This document shows, piece after piece, positions 36,701-46,697 of a stretch of DNA of 64,000 bases; position 1 is the stretch's first letter, and the number at the start of each line of letters is the position of its first letter. The stretch comes from Leptidea sinapis (Eukaryota > Arthropoda > Insecta > Lepidoptera > Pieridae): positions 9,560,501 through 9,624,500 of the forward strand of contig NC_066279.1 of NCBI RefSeq assembly GCF_905404315.1, given 5' to 3'. A program made the translations under genes and the position numbers. Under the pieces are notes generated by a model that saw only the letters and a program-made list of their open reading frames with translations, had not been told where the DNA came from and did not search any database.

Positions 36701-39700
36701 GCATCAGCCCCTAAGTCTCTAGGATTTGTAATCAGAAACGCCAAAAACTTAAGAAAAATACCCACAATAAGAGTCCTTTTTAATAGCTTTGTGAGATCTA
36801 AGTTGGAATACTGTTCCCAAGTATGGTGCCCTGACTATAATATCCACAGTGGCAGGATTGAAAGGCTTCAAAAGACAATAATCTGCTACCTCACCTACCG
36901 TATCTCGTATAACGATCGTCTGCGTCATTTTCAAACCCTATAATCCTGCCGTTTATACTTAGATATGATTTTTCTGTACAAAATAATCAACAGTAAAATT
37001 AAGTGTCCTGCTCCATTGAGTTTGTTTGTCATTGATGTTCCCCATCGACCTCCTCGAAAGGTAAATCCCACTCCGCAGAACGAGGCTTGAAGCCAATTCA
37101 ACTATAGTAAGGCTTTCGTGGTCATACAATTATCTATATTCAAGGATTGAGGGTTTAGACATTAGCCATAATTCTGAAAACGAATTTAAGCGTAGGCTGT
37201 GTATTTTTTAAATTTGTTCTTTAAGTATACTTTTCTTTTTATTTGTGTAGAAATAGCTGCAGAATATGTTTTAGATTTATATAATACGTTATTAGTATTT
37301 AGCCGACAATCACCCCAAAAAGTTTTTCTTTAAATTACTAATTTATTTTAAATTTGTTCTTATATATTTTTCTTCTTATTTGTGTCGAAGTAGTTGTAAA
37401 AATTTTTTAAATTTATATAATTCGTTATTACTTTATAGCCGACAGTCGTCATAAAATTATTTTTCGTGCATGTCTGATGCCTGTAAGTAGAATCGCAATT
37501 ATCTTTTTTTTAAGTACATTGTAATTATAGTGGAATATATGTTGTAGTTTTTGTAATCTTCAATAAATAAATTAATAAAATAAAAAATCTATATCAATTA
37601 TATATTCAAAACTTTTATCTGTTGGGTTGGGGAATCTCCTAAAAATTTGACGGTGGAAAGTATACTAAAGTATCTTTATAACACCAATTTTTTGCATAGA
37701 AAAATCATCATTTGTATCGTAAGGTGCAAACCATGACTAATATTTAAACAACTGATTTTTTATTATACAGGCTGCGTTATTGTTTACTATTTATTTTACG
37801 GATATCAAAATTCGTAACGAGGTTATTATAACGAAATATAGTATAACATAATAATAATATAAAGAAATAGGTCGAGCATATATAATTAAGATGATTTGAA
37901 TTAAAACAATTATATTAACAAATAGTTTTTAAATTTATCTTTACTTATTTGGATAACTAACCAGGCCCAAACAGCAATCCATTCCCCATTATGTCCTTTG
38001 AATATTTCTTCACTATTTCGGGTTTATGAAAAGTTCCAGTTGCTAACTTGTAGCAGTCATCAGGATCAGTTATTACTGTAGAGTAAAACCATTTATTAAC
38101 ATATTTAATTATATCTTAGAACTACTTGATAAATTTATATCTGTAGGGCGTCTTCGCATAAATTAAATTAGTTTCATGATTATAATATACATAATCACTT
38201 AACACTAGGTGACCCGTAGGCTCGTTTGTCCTCCTTAGGCTCCACGTGCAGGTATTGCTGCCTGCGACTCCAGTGAGGACTCGGCTCAGCATCTCCATCC
38301 TGGGTGGTGCAGTGCCGGGCCCTCACTGCGGTCACTGGAGAGGATCTCTCGCTTCCAGCCGTCGTAGGCTCCATGGCCGACAGCGAAAGGCATTTTACCG
38401 CGGTCGCGACCTTCTGCGAGAACGTCATCTCATCAGAGAAGTTCGAGATGACTGCTTCCTGGCTAACCAGGCGTTGAGAAATCGCAAATCTTATGTCGAC
38501 CTCAAAAAGACACTGGAGGAAGTGAGAGGTGTGCAAACCAGCTAATGTGCAGTTAGGAGGAGGTTCCTCGCTGCCAATATATGTTATCGCCCGCTATCCA
38601 GCCCGTGGACCTAAATTACTCCGCGAGTTCAGTGTTGGTAGATGGCGTTGCTTTGCATGAAATTTGTTCGACGTGGACTCAAGAGGACTGGGGTAGAGTA
38701 TTATTCTCGAATGAACCCAGAATATCACTTATGGTGAGAATCAAAGTCGGCGAGTACTTCGAAGGCAAGGAGAACGTTTCGCATAAGTTGCTTTGAAGAA
38801 CTAACCACTTATGTTGGAAGCTCAGTTATGTTTTGGGCAGCGATTTATGTGCTTATCCGTATGGAGTTAGTCTTCATAGTATCATTCGTTAGTTATCATT
38901 TCATTCGTAACCCGCATTAACGGTTGTTGGTGAAACTTATGACGGCCGCGCTCACCGTTCTGGCAATGGGGAAGTATTCCAGGAGAACAATTAAGAACGG
39001 CATGAGACCACTGTTTAGTACGCTGTTATAAAGTTAGCACTCAAGACATTAAAAAAAACTTTACAGAAACTATATTTGGCTTATTTATTTAAAGTATTAT
39101 GATTATACAAGCTACTTAGAATTATGAAATAATCTGAAGATGACAATGAAACAGGTTATTTACTTAGCCGTTTTTTTGCAAAACAGTGTCTTATCAATAT
39201 TTAATACCATTTGAACCATTTGTGATGTTTCGGATCGAGTTTTTATTTTCGTGGAATGGTCGCAGTTTGTTAGATACAAGTGAACTGTAAAATGAGCTTC
39301 TTTCGATTCGAGGTTGAAGTTTGTAGGTTGCTACGACATAATATATTGTATATGTAGTGAGTGCCCTACTCTTAAAAATATATTAAAAAAACAAGTACAA
39401 TTACCGTATACTGGGAAGAATCCAAAACGTACCAAAATAACATTTCCAATTTTAAGTCCAGCATCCGCAATTTGTTTGATAAGATTCCAAAGCTCTAAAA
39501 AATAAACAAATTTTAAAATTAGGTACTTTTGTCTAGTATCTGGTTCGTGTGCGTTCATAACTATCTTAGAAAAAGCCGAGATTTCCAGTTGAGTGTACCT
39601 TTTTCAAATACCGTTATTGTATGTATGTAATATTATTATAATTGACACGTCCAGACACCTTCATTATGATCCATGTATTAAGATATTCATTTATATTGGT

Positions 39701-40521
39701 TAACAAACCAAAAAAACTAATGTTGGTATTTTCACTTATAGATAATATAATGATAATAAACTCATGGAAATGAAGTATTATTTAGTGCACAAAATAAAAA
39801 CACATTTAATTGTTATTCATATTCAATTTAACAAAGCTGCACATCTGGTTTTAATAAATTGTCCGGATGACTTCCTATTGTCTTCACCAGCAGATCAGTT
39901 CATTGGAACCTCTTAACCATCGGTTATATTCGCTTAACTATGTTATCACCACTCGCGACATGATTATCATTCAACGTTTCCTACAGATACAAATGCTCGG
40001 TCTTCTGATGCATTAGCCATAAGAACTATTTATATTGTATAGTGCTTATGGAATTTGAGACATTCCTCCAGTTAATTGTAATATTCAATTCTTTAAAAGA
40101 TCTTCTCCGTTTGTTGGAAAGATACAGCCCAAATACGACGAGTTCTAAAGTAACAAAAAAAAAATACCCACCATTTGTGACCTCCTACTTTTATTGAGGT
40201 CAGATATAACTTATATAATATTAATTATTTGTAGTAATAGTATTTTTTTGATAGTATATCTGTTTACTAACAATTGCTTATTTATGTACCTAACGGCGCC
40301 AAATATTCCTCAATTTAAATACTATTTATACTCGATTTAAATATTATATTACATATTGATTATTTTTAGTACATACCTATACTGTTGCTTGGTAGAAGAT
40401 GCAAATGGCCAATAAGTGGAAGTTCACCAGGATAAGTCGGAAAATCGCCCGGATTGAAATAAATACATGATAACCAGTAAAACAATATTGTAACTAAAAG
40501 AAATACTAACAAAAAGAACAT
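30631..40521 (-). CDS. Cytochrome P450 (CYP4 clan, CYP340/341-like), complete, 10 exons
   Basis: Exons: 40377-40521, 39405-39494, 37962-38075, 34742-34927, 34189-34385, 33502-33562, 32565-32751, 32151-32302, 31377-31556, 30631-30791. All introns are GT-AG and phases match, giving 1473 nt, 490 residues and stop. Residues 1-20 are a hydrophobic ER anchor (MFFLLVFLLVTILFYW), followed by a Pro-rich hinge. Further marks are WKSHR 120-124 (C helix), TGFETST 298-304 (I helix, O2 activation; first residue Thr where Ala/Gly is usual), ETSR 356-359 (K helix), PERW 410-413 and FSFGKRNCIG 429-438 with heme-ligand Cys436. The length is normal for the family. P450s use NADPH via P450 reductase to oxidise lipophilic substrates; the substrate here is unknown. 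The family call rests on overall resemblance. Start: the ATG at 40521; an upstream in-frame GTG is ignored. Confidence 0.93.
31377..31556 (-). CDS. P450 gene 1, exon 9 (heme loop)
   Basis: Encodes HPMWGPDADQWIPERWLDPQ and the heme loop FSFGKRNCIG. Acceptor TTTTCAG, donor GTGAGT. The same 180-base length as in gene 2. Confidence 0.94.
31600..31815. repeat. Diverged minisatellite-like repeat in intron 8
   Basis: The phrases AGCAGAGAACGAATTTGAGA and GTTCTCGGGGTAACGAATTT, spaced about 100 bases apart, resemble the reverse complement of the roughly 100-base tandem repeat at 46840-47190 (GAGAACCTCGGAT and CCCAAATTCGTTCTCTGC). Two poor copies at most. Confidence 0.4.
32151..32302 (-). CDS. P450 gene 1, exon 8 (K helix)
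   Basis: Encodes LEEVFGDSDRDVTKADLSKL and the ExxR-bearing VLKETSRYVPVVPLIGR. Acceptor ATTTTAG, donor GTGAGT. About 86% identical in protein to exon 8 of gene 2. Confidence 0.93.
32565..32751 (-). CDS. P450 gene 1, exon 7 (I helix)
   Basis: Encodes YKPIIYHLLENENKTLSLEE and INVIILTGFETSTNLIIF, the oxygen-activating I helix. Acceptor ATTACAG, donor GTATGT. Ends in phase 2. Confidence 0.93.
32790..33240. other. Intron 6 insert, unassigned
   Basis: A GC-richer patch within intron 6 (TGCTCAAAAGAGCTGTCGGA, ATAAAGGGGCAGAGGATGC). The 75-codon plus frame at 32723-32950 starts in the exon 7 shadow. The patch is likely an interspersed repeat of unknown class. Confidence 0.3.
33502..33562 (-). CDS. P450 gene 1, exon 6
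   Basis: A 61-base exon encoding MLQVKRNEIANAPREEIKFL. It is too short to stand out alone but fits the phase on both sides and the family pattern before the I helix. Acceptor AATGCAG, donor GTATGT. Confidence 0.88.
34189..34385 (-). CDS. P450 gene 1, exon 5
   Basis: Encodes TTVGVHINGNEIYSDKFLES through the F-G region. Acceptor CATCTACAG, donor GTGAGT. Ends in phase 0. Confidence 0.92.
34742..34927 (-). CDS. P450 gene 1, exon 4
   Basis: Encodes the C-helix VWKSHRKLLNPSFNQKVLDG and the D helix. Acceptor TTTTGCAG, donor GTAAGC. The preceding intron is 3.0 kb and holds a MITE and a LINE. Confidence 0.92.
35028..35465 (+). mobile_element. MITE with ACCGACTTCAAAA-type ends, in P450 intron 3
   Basis: The left end CTGACTTCAAAAAAGGAGGA and right end TTTTTGAAGTCGGTTG are inverted repeats of about 13 bases. 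The inside holds two CGATTTTGATAATCC/CGATTTCGACGATTC motifs. The same ends occur near 15690, 22180, 22480 and 47280. No transposase is encoded. Confidence 0.65.
35520..37590 (+). pseudogene. LINE family F (Jockey-like) in P450 intron 3
   Basis: Plus-strand order: IIDFFASHFSSVYNNNP (RT linker, 35610), GLDNVPPLFFNRCSEVLS (35777), PIIDQFQF and STNTNLFSFIDEVINALDN (36080), YADFSKE (36160), VYLFADDLNLLRVKN (36390, catalytic FADD kept), HSICDLGVTIYSKLNFIDH (36640) and VRSKLEYCSQVWCPDYN (36790). It ends in an AATAAATAAATTAATAAAAT tail at 37560-37585. Multiple stops and shifts. Opposite in strand to the P450 gene. Confidence 0.85.
37962..38075 (-). CDS. P450 gene 1, exon 3
   Basis: Encodes ITDPDDCYKLATGTFHKPEI and GNGLLFGP, the B-helix to C-helix region. 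Acceptor CTCTACAG, donor GTTAGT. Confidence 0.9.
38186..38232 (+). mobile_element. LINE family A 3' tip in P450 intron 2
   Basis: CACTTAACACTAGGTGACCC and GCTCGTTTGTCCTCCTTAG match the family A 3' end. It abuts the Tc1-like remnant. Confidence 0.55.
38240..39040 (+). pseudogene. Tc1-like transposase remnant in P450 intron 2
   Basis: Plus-strand pieces: NQALRNRKSYVDLKKTLEEV and RRRFLAANICYRPL (DNA-binding domain, 38470-38600), then TWTQEDWGRVLFSNEPRISL (first acidic region, Asp to Asn), FEELTTYVGSSVMFW and MELVFIVSF. The first 160 bases are much richer in GC than the surroundings. Frameshifts and stops make it inactive. It belongs to a different Tc1 group from that at 7530-8375. Confidence 0.7.
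39405..39494 (-). CDS. P450 gene 1, exon 2
   Basis: Encodes ELWNLIKQIADAGLKIGNVI up to the PVY of the first beta sheet. Acceptor TTTTTTAG, donor GTAATT. Phase 1 on both sides. Confidence 0.88.
39500..40370. other. P450 intron 1
   Basis: No repeat family recognised. The 39830-40040 stretch has a more even base composition but no open frame. Confidence 0.4.
40377..40521 (-). CDS. P450 gene 1, exon 1
   Basis: Encodes the membrane anchor and hinge (FNPGDFPTYPGELPLIGHLH). Donor G|GTATGT at 40376. Ends in phase 1. Confidence 0.9.
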
Positions 40522-40553
40522 TATGATCCCCTCTTTCACACTACAATAATTCA

Positions 40554-40560
40554 CTTTATA
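40554..40560 (-). promoter_or_regulatory. Possible TATA box of P450 gene 1
   Basis: TATAAAG on the minus strand, 33 bases before the ATG at 40521. If it drives transcription, the 5' leader is only a few bases long. An upstream noncoding exon is equally possible. Confidence 0.25.
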
Positions 40561-41057
40561 AGTATTTTTTTTAAATATTTGCTTTAGGTTGTAAGTATAG
40601 GTAGTTGTCTAAAGAAACTTGAACATTGGCTGCATTACCCGCACTGACTCTGAATATATTTATCATATTCTTCGCACATAAAATAAAAAATCGTTACATA
40701 ATTATTTAGAATCATTTGTTAGAAAATAACAGAAAATGCAAATATACCGCAGTTCAACAATCAACTCGGATACAACTAATTAATGAGCACAATTATTTAT
40801 ATTAAACTAATAGTCGATGATAAAAACACATCGAAGGCGTTTGCACACGAAGTTTACATTTTTTAATATTTTGTTTCTTTATGGCTAAATCGAATGTCAG
40901 AAACGTGAATAATATAAGCTGATTCTCAAATTTTGTTAAGAACATTAATGTGTATACCACGTGAAAGCTTGTAGCCTCTGTTGATGTGTTTAATGAAACT
41001 AACATAATATTGTTTCGTTAAATGATGTGACAAATAAACGTTTAACGACTCTCCGAC

Positions 41058-41725
41058 ACTAAATTCGAATATTTTTATTCAAAATAGGATTTAAAATTAC
41101 TAAGTGTCAAAAACTGTTAGTGTCAAAACCACAAATCAAAATAGACCTCCTCAGTACTGAGAAGAACGGGCGCAAGAAACTCAGCGGGCTTAATGTAATA
41201 TCGTACAATAACCATTAATAATTAAAAAAACCTGAGGGTATTCGCTCCTTTCCCAGTTTGTAGTATCATTCAGAAAATCATTTATATTATAATAGCCTTT
41301 CCCACACTAACGTTATTTAACAATTCTTTTAAATTTAGTAACACATTCGTTTTCTACATTTTTCTTGTTGTCATGTTGAAATAGCTTATACATCGCCCAA
41401 TAAAAGACTTACTCACTCGACTTAACCAACTAGTAGGCAAAATAAGTTAATGTTTGTTCCTCATGCTAACATTACAGTTGTCGCAGTTTCTAGCAAATTC
41501 TTTAATCTGCTTATGAACATAAAGAACAATAACAAGAATATATTGAGATGCAACAGTCAAAATGTTTATTTCTTTAATTTTTTCTCTCAACGATTCTTTG
41601 GGACCTAGGTTATAGATACCGTGAATAGCCCTCTGCTGCAGCACAAAGATGGTATAAACAAAATATGATTTGTGAAATTTTCGTGTCTTTCTTCCAGTCT
41701 TATAATATATCACCACCACCTTATC
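41058..41725 (-). mobile_element. LINE family B 3' end
   Basis: The minus strand encodes VFVLQQRAIHGIYNLGPKES and REKIKEINILTVASQYIL (41500-41650), the conserved C-terminal block of family B, followed by the 3' region and the tip GAATATTTTTATTCAAAATA at 41070. Truncated at its 5' side near 41725. Confidence 0.8.
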
Positions 41726-41799
41726 AACCTGGTTCACCAAAATATCAGATGTAAAAAAGGAAAAGAACTTGAAATAGAATTGTTTTAAAGTAACTCTAA

Positions 41800-42396
41800 T
41801 ATTGATATCATATTATTGTGATTCTCTGAACGCTGGTTAACAAGTTATGTTTGTCGTGATTGTCGTATTGTGATGTACTATTAATTTTGACAATTGGTTG
41901 CTTGTTTACTAGTTGTTTACGCCGTTGAACGCCAAGGCTTGCCCGTATGTGCTGATAGGTCACTTTCTTATCTTCTATCATGCGTCGCACAACACTGATG
42001 TTATCTTCAGTAGTCGCTGTTAAAGGACATCCTTCAAGCGGATCATCATTGATATTGCTACGTCCACGCTTAAACTCATGAAAACAATTGTAAATAGTGC
42101 CACGAGATGGAGCTTCACTAAGAAATGCTAATCGCAGCCTATCACAGCTTTGTTGTTGGGTAAGCCCACAACGAAAGTCATAATAAATTATTGACTGAAG
42201 TTTTCTCGCGTTAGGTTCATTTTCACGTGATATAAGAGTTTTAGATTTGCTGCCAATTCACAAAAACAAAAACGACAAATGAATGCAATATACTACATAA
42301 GGTTACCAAAGAGTTCTAAAATTGAAATTCAAAAAAAGTTTTCATCAGCAATGCTTCTAACTGGCCAGTTCTAAACATTTTCAGTGTTACCCACGT
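41800..42396 (-). pseudogene. mariner transposase, N-terminal part
   Basis: On the minus strand from about 42220: MNLTRENFRSIIYYDFRCGL, then GTIYNCFHEFKRGRSNIND and IEDKKVTYQHIRASLGV, the paired helix-turn-helix of a mariner transposase (about the first 110 residues), open apart from an early break. The catalytic domain is gone. The left flank GTAACACTGAAAATGTTTAG (about 42374-42396) may be its terminal repeat. A third subfamily, distinct from the other two mariners. Confidence 0.85.
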
Positions 42397-44135
42397 ATAA
42401 TATGGGTGCAGAAAAAAAGAAATGTTCAATAACAGACATTGAAACTTCAAGATTGGTTATTTTGTTTACTTTGACAGGATTATGTCACATGCCATAGTAT
42501 TATGGGGAATTATGCTGTTGTTATTGACTTTAGTATTGATATACAGAAAAGAGCTGTTCGGGCAATTGATTCATTTTAACTTTTTATTATTTTATTGTAA
42601 GTTGCAAATACATTGATATTTTTTCATCGTGAAATTTGTAATATTTTATAACTACAACCACTATTTTCGATTAAAAGTTAAAAACATTTTGTTTATTATT
42701 AAGTCTACTATTGAAAGCCTACAATATAAGAGAGCATTAGTTAAAGGTAAAAGCAACAGATTTTAACTGTTTCCAGTACCGTACATAGTGTTGTTAGACC
42801 TTTAATTTATTTAATTATTATTCTCTGAACTTATGTTAGCAGTAACCAGTAAGCATTAGGACAAACTCTTTCTTTTGCAGGCGTTGATTTGAGTATTAGT
42901 GGCTCTTAGTTCTCTTATACATTGCCAAAATAACTTATATGATTTCAATTCATGTATCAACATAAATCATCATAAATCATTTTCTAGATTGATTTATTAT
43001 TATGTTTGAAGTATATCTTTAAAGTGACTGAGCCAGTGTAATCCACTCCATTACAAAGGAGGGGTATACCAGGCCTGACACGAGAAGCGGCTAGCTGTCC
43101 CATCAATTGATTCAAAAGTGACGAGGAATGCTTAAAACAGATAAAACATTTGCGAATTACTATTTTTACTAGACTTATTTTGTACTATTATTATTGTTGT
43201 TTTGTATAAAATTAGAAAATGTTTAACGTAGATAGATGTGATGTGGATGTGTATGTATCCTATATGTAAATAATTTGTTTTCTTTATATAATATAATAAA
43301 AAATACATTAATTGCCAATACAATTGTAGTCAGGTTTTTTGAACTAAATAAAAAAAATTTCGGCAGCTAGACCTAGAGTCTAGACCCAATCGAAATATTA
43401 ATAACGACCTTATTCGGATGGTATTCCTTAGGTACGGACACCGCACGGGCAACGAGTGATATTTCACTCAAACTTTACAACGAGGCGAATTCCTGTTCCA
43501 TTGCTATGTTTGAAAAATTGAAACAAAGAATATTTAAAATATTATATTTATGAACGAACGAAGGTCGTCTTGTTTTTATTTCAATATTTATTTCAAAAAA
43601 ATTATAAATGACGTCATCTCCAAACATAACAATATAATATTAAGAAAGACAAAACGTTCGAAATGTCTATTTTGTTTTATTTTTTTTTTTATCTAGTTAT
43701 ATTCATATGTCATTGTTATTCATCTCTTCTTTCTTAATAAAATACGCTTAATTCAACGGTAACTTTAATGAAAAAATATTTTTTAAATCAGTGAATTATA
43801 TTTGAGTACATTAATTAAGAACAAAGGTAACTTTCTCTTTTTTTTTTTAAATTATGTATTAGTAATAAATATTTACTTATGTTTGTGTTATGTTAAAATC
43901 GATAATTGATAATTTTGTTGAGTCAGATAGTCGGAGATAAAGCTATTATATTCGAGTTATTTGACCACTAAGCCGTGGATGTTTTTGGTGCTCTCCTTGG
44001 ATGCAAGAGAAACCCGGTGATCAGTAATAATCTTCAACTGAGTCCCCAAAGAAGTAGTCTTACTGGCTACATCTCTTGTTATTTTTATACATTCGGATTG
44101 TTTATATTGGATGATTGATTAAAGTATTAACTGAA
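42397..44135. other. No gene seen
   Basis: AT-rich. 43020-43130 and 43370-43500 have higher GC content (CAGGCCTGACACGAGAAGCG, GGTACGGACACCGCACGGG) and may be old SINE or LINE pieces, but I cannot place them. Confidence 0.4.
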
Positions 44136-44139
44136 GTAG

Positions 44140-44285
44140 TAGTAGGCATGGCGGACAAATCGCCGTTGGTTTAGTAAAGTCCTCGAATGGCGACCACGTA
44201 CCGGAAGACGTAGTGTTGGTAGGCCTCCCACAGTATAGACCGACAATCTGGTCAAGATCGCGGGAATGTGTTCTACGTGATCCTT
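44140..44285 (+). mobile_element. RTE-type LINE, C-terminal fragment
   Basis: The phrases AAGTCCTCGAATGGCGACCA, CCGGAAGACGTAGTGTTGG and GACCGACAATCTGGTCAAGA match the minus-oriented element at 45690-45800 (for example GTACGTGGTCGCCATTCGAG). It encodes the end of an RTE-type RT. Confidence 0.7.
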
Positions 44286-44817
44286 TTTCGGCATAAATGA
44301 TGATGTAGACTGAAATTTAAATTATTTGAAACGGACACCGTCCAACAATGCTAGGCTTTGAAGGATGGTTTTACGTCATCCTCATAATGGTAGCCATGCT
44401 AATATCCAAGAGAACACCGGGCAAGTGTCAGCCGTAATCCGAGGGTTCCGTAATATTTTTTTTATGATTTAATTAAGTGTATAGCTAACAAATTTTTCAA
44501 TATAATTTTAGTATAAGACGGTATTAATTGCCATGCCAATTTCATAGTACTAGGTCAATGTAAGATGTCCTATAAATTATAGTCAACACATAAAATATAT
44601 GGTTGTTGTTCAAAATATAATTTTTTTAGTACTACTCTACAACAGAATTATAACTCCATCTTTAAAATTTCTAGTGATATTTTAAAAGCTAGTTGGAAGG
44701 TGCCCGTCTGCACAATCCTAATAATATTATAAAGTACATAGTGTAATTTTTGTTGTAAGCTCTTTAGTCTATAGCTATTTAGATACCTAGATAAGTTTTA
44801 ATAATTTTGGAGCTATT

Positions 44818-45084
44818 ATGACTTGCAAACACGAATCCAATCTTTCACAGATCTCTCAAAGAGCTAGAGCTATGACAATTGCTAGACAACAAGAATCGAA
44901 TGTTCATGCTGAACATCATAGACGTGAGCAAGCAGCATGTCAAGCAGAAGTCAGATCTGAAGAAAATTCTGTGCAAGCTGATGCTCGACATCAGGAAAAT
45001 GCTATCCGCATAGCACTCAGCATTCAGAAGAGACTCCTGAAGAAGAAACTTGAAAGAACTGTCAATAAGTTTTATCATAAGTAA
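44818..45084 (+). CDS. Small Gln/Arg/Glu-rich open frame, unknown
   Basis: 88 codons from ATG to stop with no break (ESNLSQISQRARAMTIARQQ, HRREQAACQAEVRSEENSVQ, KRLLKKKLERTVNKFYHK). Strongly helical and charged, with a loose repeat of E/Q-N-x-x-x-A units. It resembles the low-complexity N-terminal leader of some Helitron proteins in moths. No Rep or helicase part is nearby. No promoter or splice evidence. It may be a transposon relic. Confidence 0.4.
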   Translation: MTCKHESNLSQISQRARAMTIARQQESNVHAEHHRREQAACQAEVRSEENSVQADARHQENAIRIALSIQKRLLKKKLERTVNKFYHK

Positions 45085-45207
45085 TTTCATTATTTGGTAT
45101 ATGAGTATCATTTGACTATAATTATTATAATTATACTTTTAAACATTAGTTTTATTTTACCAATCAAATACATTTCCAAGTGTAGGAGGAAATTTTATTT
45201 GAGTTTT

Positions 45208-45606
45208 TTTATGACAATAAAGGACGAGAATGGTAATTGATACACCCTGCCCATTACAATGCTGTGCTGCTCAGGATAATTGAAAGACCCAAAAAACCTG
45301 ACCGGAATTAAAACTGCACTCGTCACCTTGAGACATGAGATGTTAAGTCTCATGTCATCTCATTATAAGTTAAGATGTTCAGCCCTAATGTGTAAACAAT
45401 ACTGCGTTTTGGGTCTGAAAGGCGCCGTAGCTAGTGAAATTACGGGGCAAATGAGACTTAACATCTAATGTGTCAAGGCGACGAGCGCAATTGTAGTGTC
45501 GCTTACAATTTTTGTGTTTTTCAAGAATCCTGAGCGGCACTGCATTGTAATGGGTCAATAACCATGAGCTGAGCGTCCTGGTCGTCTCGTCCTTTATTTT
45601 CATTTA
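45208..45606. repeat. Foldback of the SINE/MITE-like repeat (two copies head to head)
   Basis: 45208-45345 runs forward (AATAAAGGACGAG, CATTACAATGCTGTGCTGCT) and 45380-45606 runs in reverse (GCGCCGTAGCTAGTGAAAT, TCTCGTCCTTTATTTTCAT). Both are copies of the repeat at 3301-3613. Together they make imperfect arms with the outer ends matching closely. The centre at 45345-45400 repeats GATGTTAAGTCTCAT in both directions. Confidence 0.7.
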
Positions 45607-45611
45607 AAAAA

Positions 45612-46317
45612 TTCATCATCAGCCGGAAGACGTCCACTGCTGGACAAAGGCCTCCCCCAAAGATTTCCACGACGATCGGTCCTGCGCTGCCCTCATCTAA
45701 CGTATTCCGGCGATCTTGACCAGATCGTCGGTCCATCTTGTGGGGTTCCCAACACTGCGTCTTCCGGTACGTGGTCGCCATTCGAGGACTTTACTGCACA
45801 ACGGCCATCTCTCCGTCGAACTATGTGCCCTGCCCACTGCCACTTCGGTTTCGCTCGTTTGGACTATGCCATTACTTTGGTTCTCCTACGGATCTCTTCA
45901 TTTCTGATTCGATCTCGCAGGGAAACTTCGAGCATAGCCCTCGTCATTGCCCTCTGAGCAACCATGGGCCTTATCATAAGGCGCATAGTTAGCGACCACG
46001 TCTCCGTACCGTAAGTCATCACTGGCAATACACACTGGTTGAAAACCTTTGTCTTCAGACACTGTATTTGAGACGAGAAGATTTTACGGAGCTTCCCAAG
46101 CACTGCCCATCCGAGTTGGATTCGACGAGTGACCTCTTTCTCGAAATTGGACCTGCCTAACTGGATTGTTTCTCCGAGGTAGACGTAGTCATCAACAATT
46201 TCGAGAGTACAGTTTCCAATTGTTATGGGAGTAGGTGCGACATGGACATTTGACATGATCTTCGTCTTATCCATGTTCATTTGGTCTCCACGCTCAAGGC
46301 CTGCGATAGAAGCTATG
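45612..46317 (-). pseudogene. RTE-type LINE, RT C-terminal part
   Basis: Minus-strand frame 45864-46280: ITIGNCTLEIVDDYVYLGET, RRIQLGWAVLGKLRKIF, QCVLPVMTYGTETWSL, RAMLEVSLRDRIRNEEIRRR. After a shift it ends with RSSWKSLGEAFVQQW at about 45650. The catalytic box is upstream and lost. A second RTE lineage, distinct from 18950-21960. Confidence 0.85.
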
Positions 46318-46439
46318 CAATAGCTTAAAAATACGTTTTAATAATCTGAACCATCTTGGTATACCATATACATACATATATTTATGTCTGACAGCTGCAA
46401 TATTTTAATGCCAGCTAGCTCTATCTATTGTAACTGGAT

Positions 46440-46697
46440 TTAAACAACATCTAACATGTCTTCCCAGGCACAAAAGCAATCTGTGTCGATTTGGTTTTTA
46501 ATGCTGCTATAACAAATCACGATATTTCGTCTCGCAATTTTAAATTTGGACCGACAATTTTTTAGCAGAAACATGACCAACATATTGTGTTTTATCCACA
46601 CAGAAGCCTTGCTAAGATCCCTGTAATGTTGACAGAATTTGACGACCAACAAGCATTTAGATTGATTGATATCGAATCCGAGGTTCACTAGATTCAC
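46440..46697 (-). other. Unassigned 85-codon open frame
   Basis: Minus-strand frame with NQSKCLLVVKFCQHYRDLSK and RRNIVICYSSIKNQIDTDCF. It reads more like a protein than noise (scattered Cys, mixed composition), but I recognise no domain. It starts inside the first degenerate tandem-repeat unit, so it may be chance. Confidence 0.25.

Noticed and set aside
38195..38536. A 113-codon gene on the minus strand
   Set aside because: It is the shadow of the plus-strand Tc1 DNA-binding domain, which has recognisable residues.
40522..40554. Upstream start of the P450 at 40554 (11 extra residues)
   Set aside because: That codon is GTG, which is not a normal start in animal genes. The ATG at 40521 begins directly with the hydrophobic anchor.
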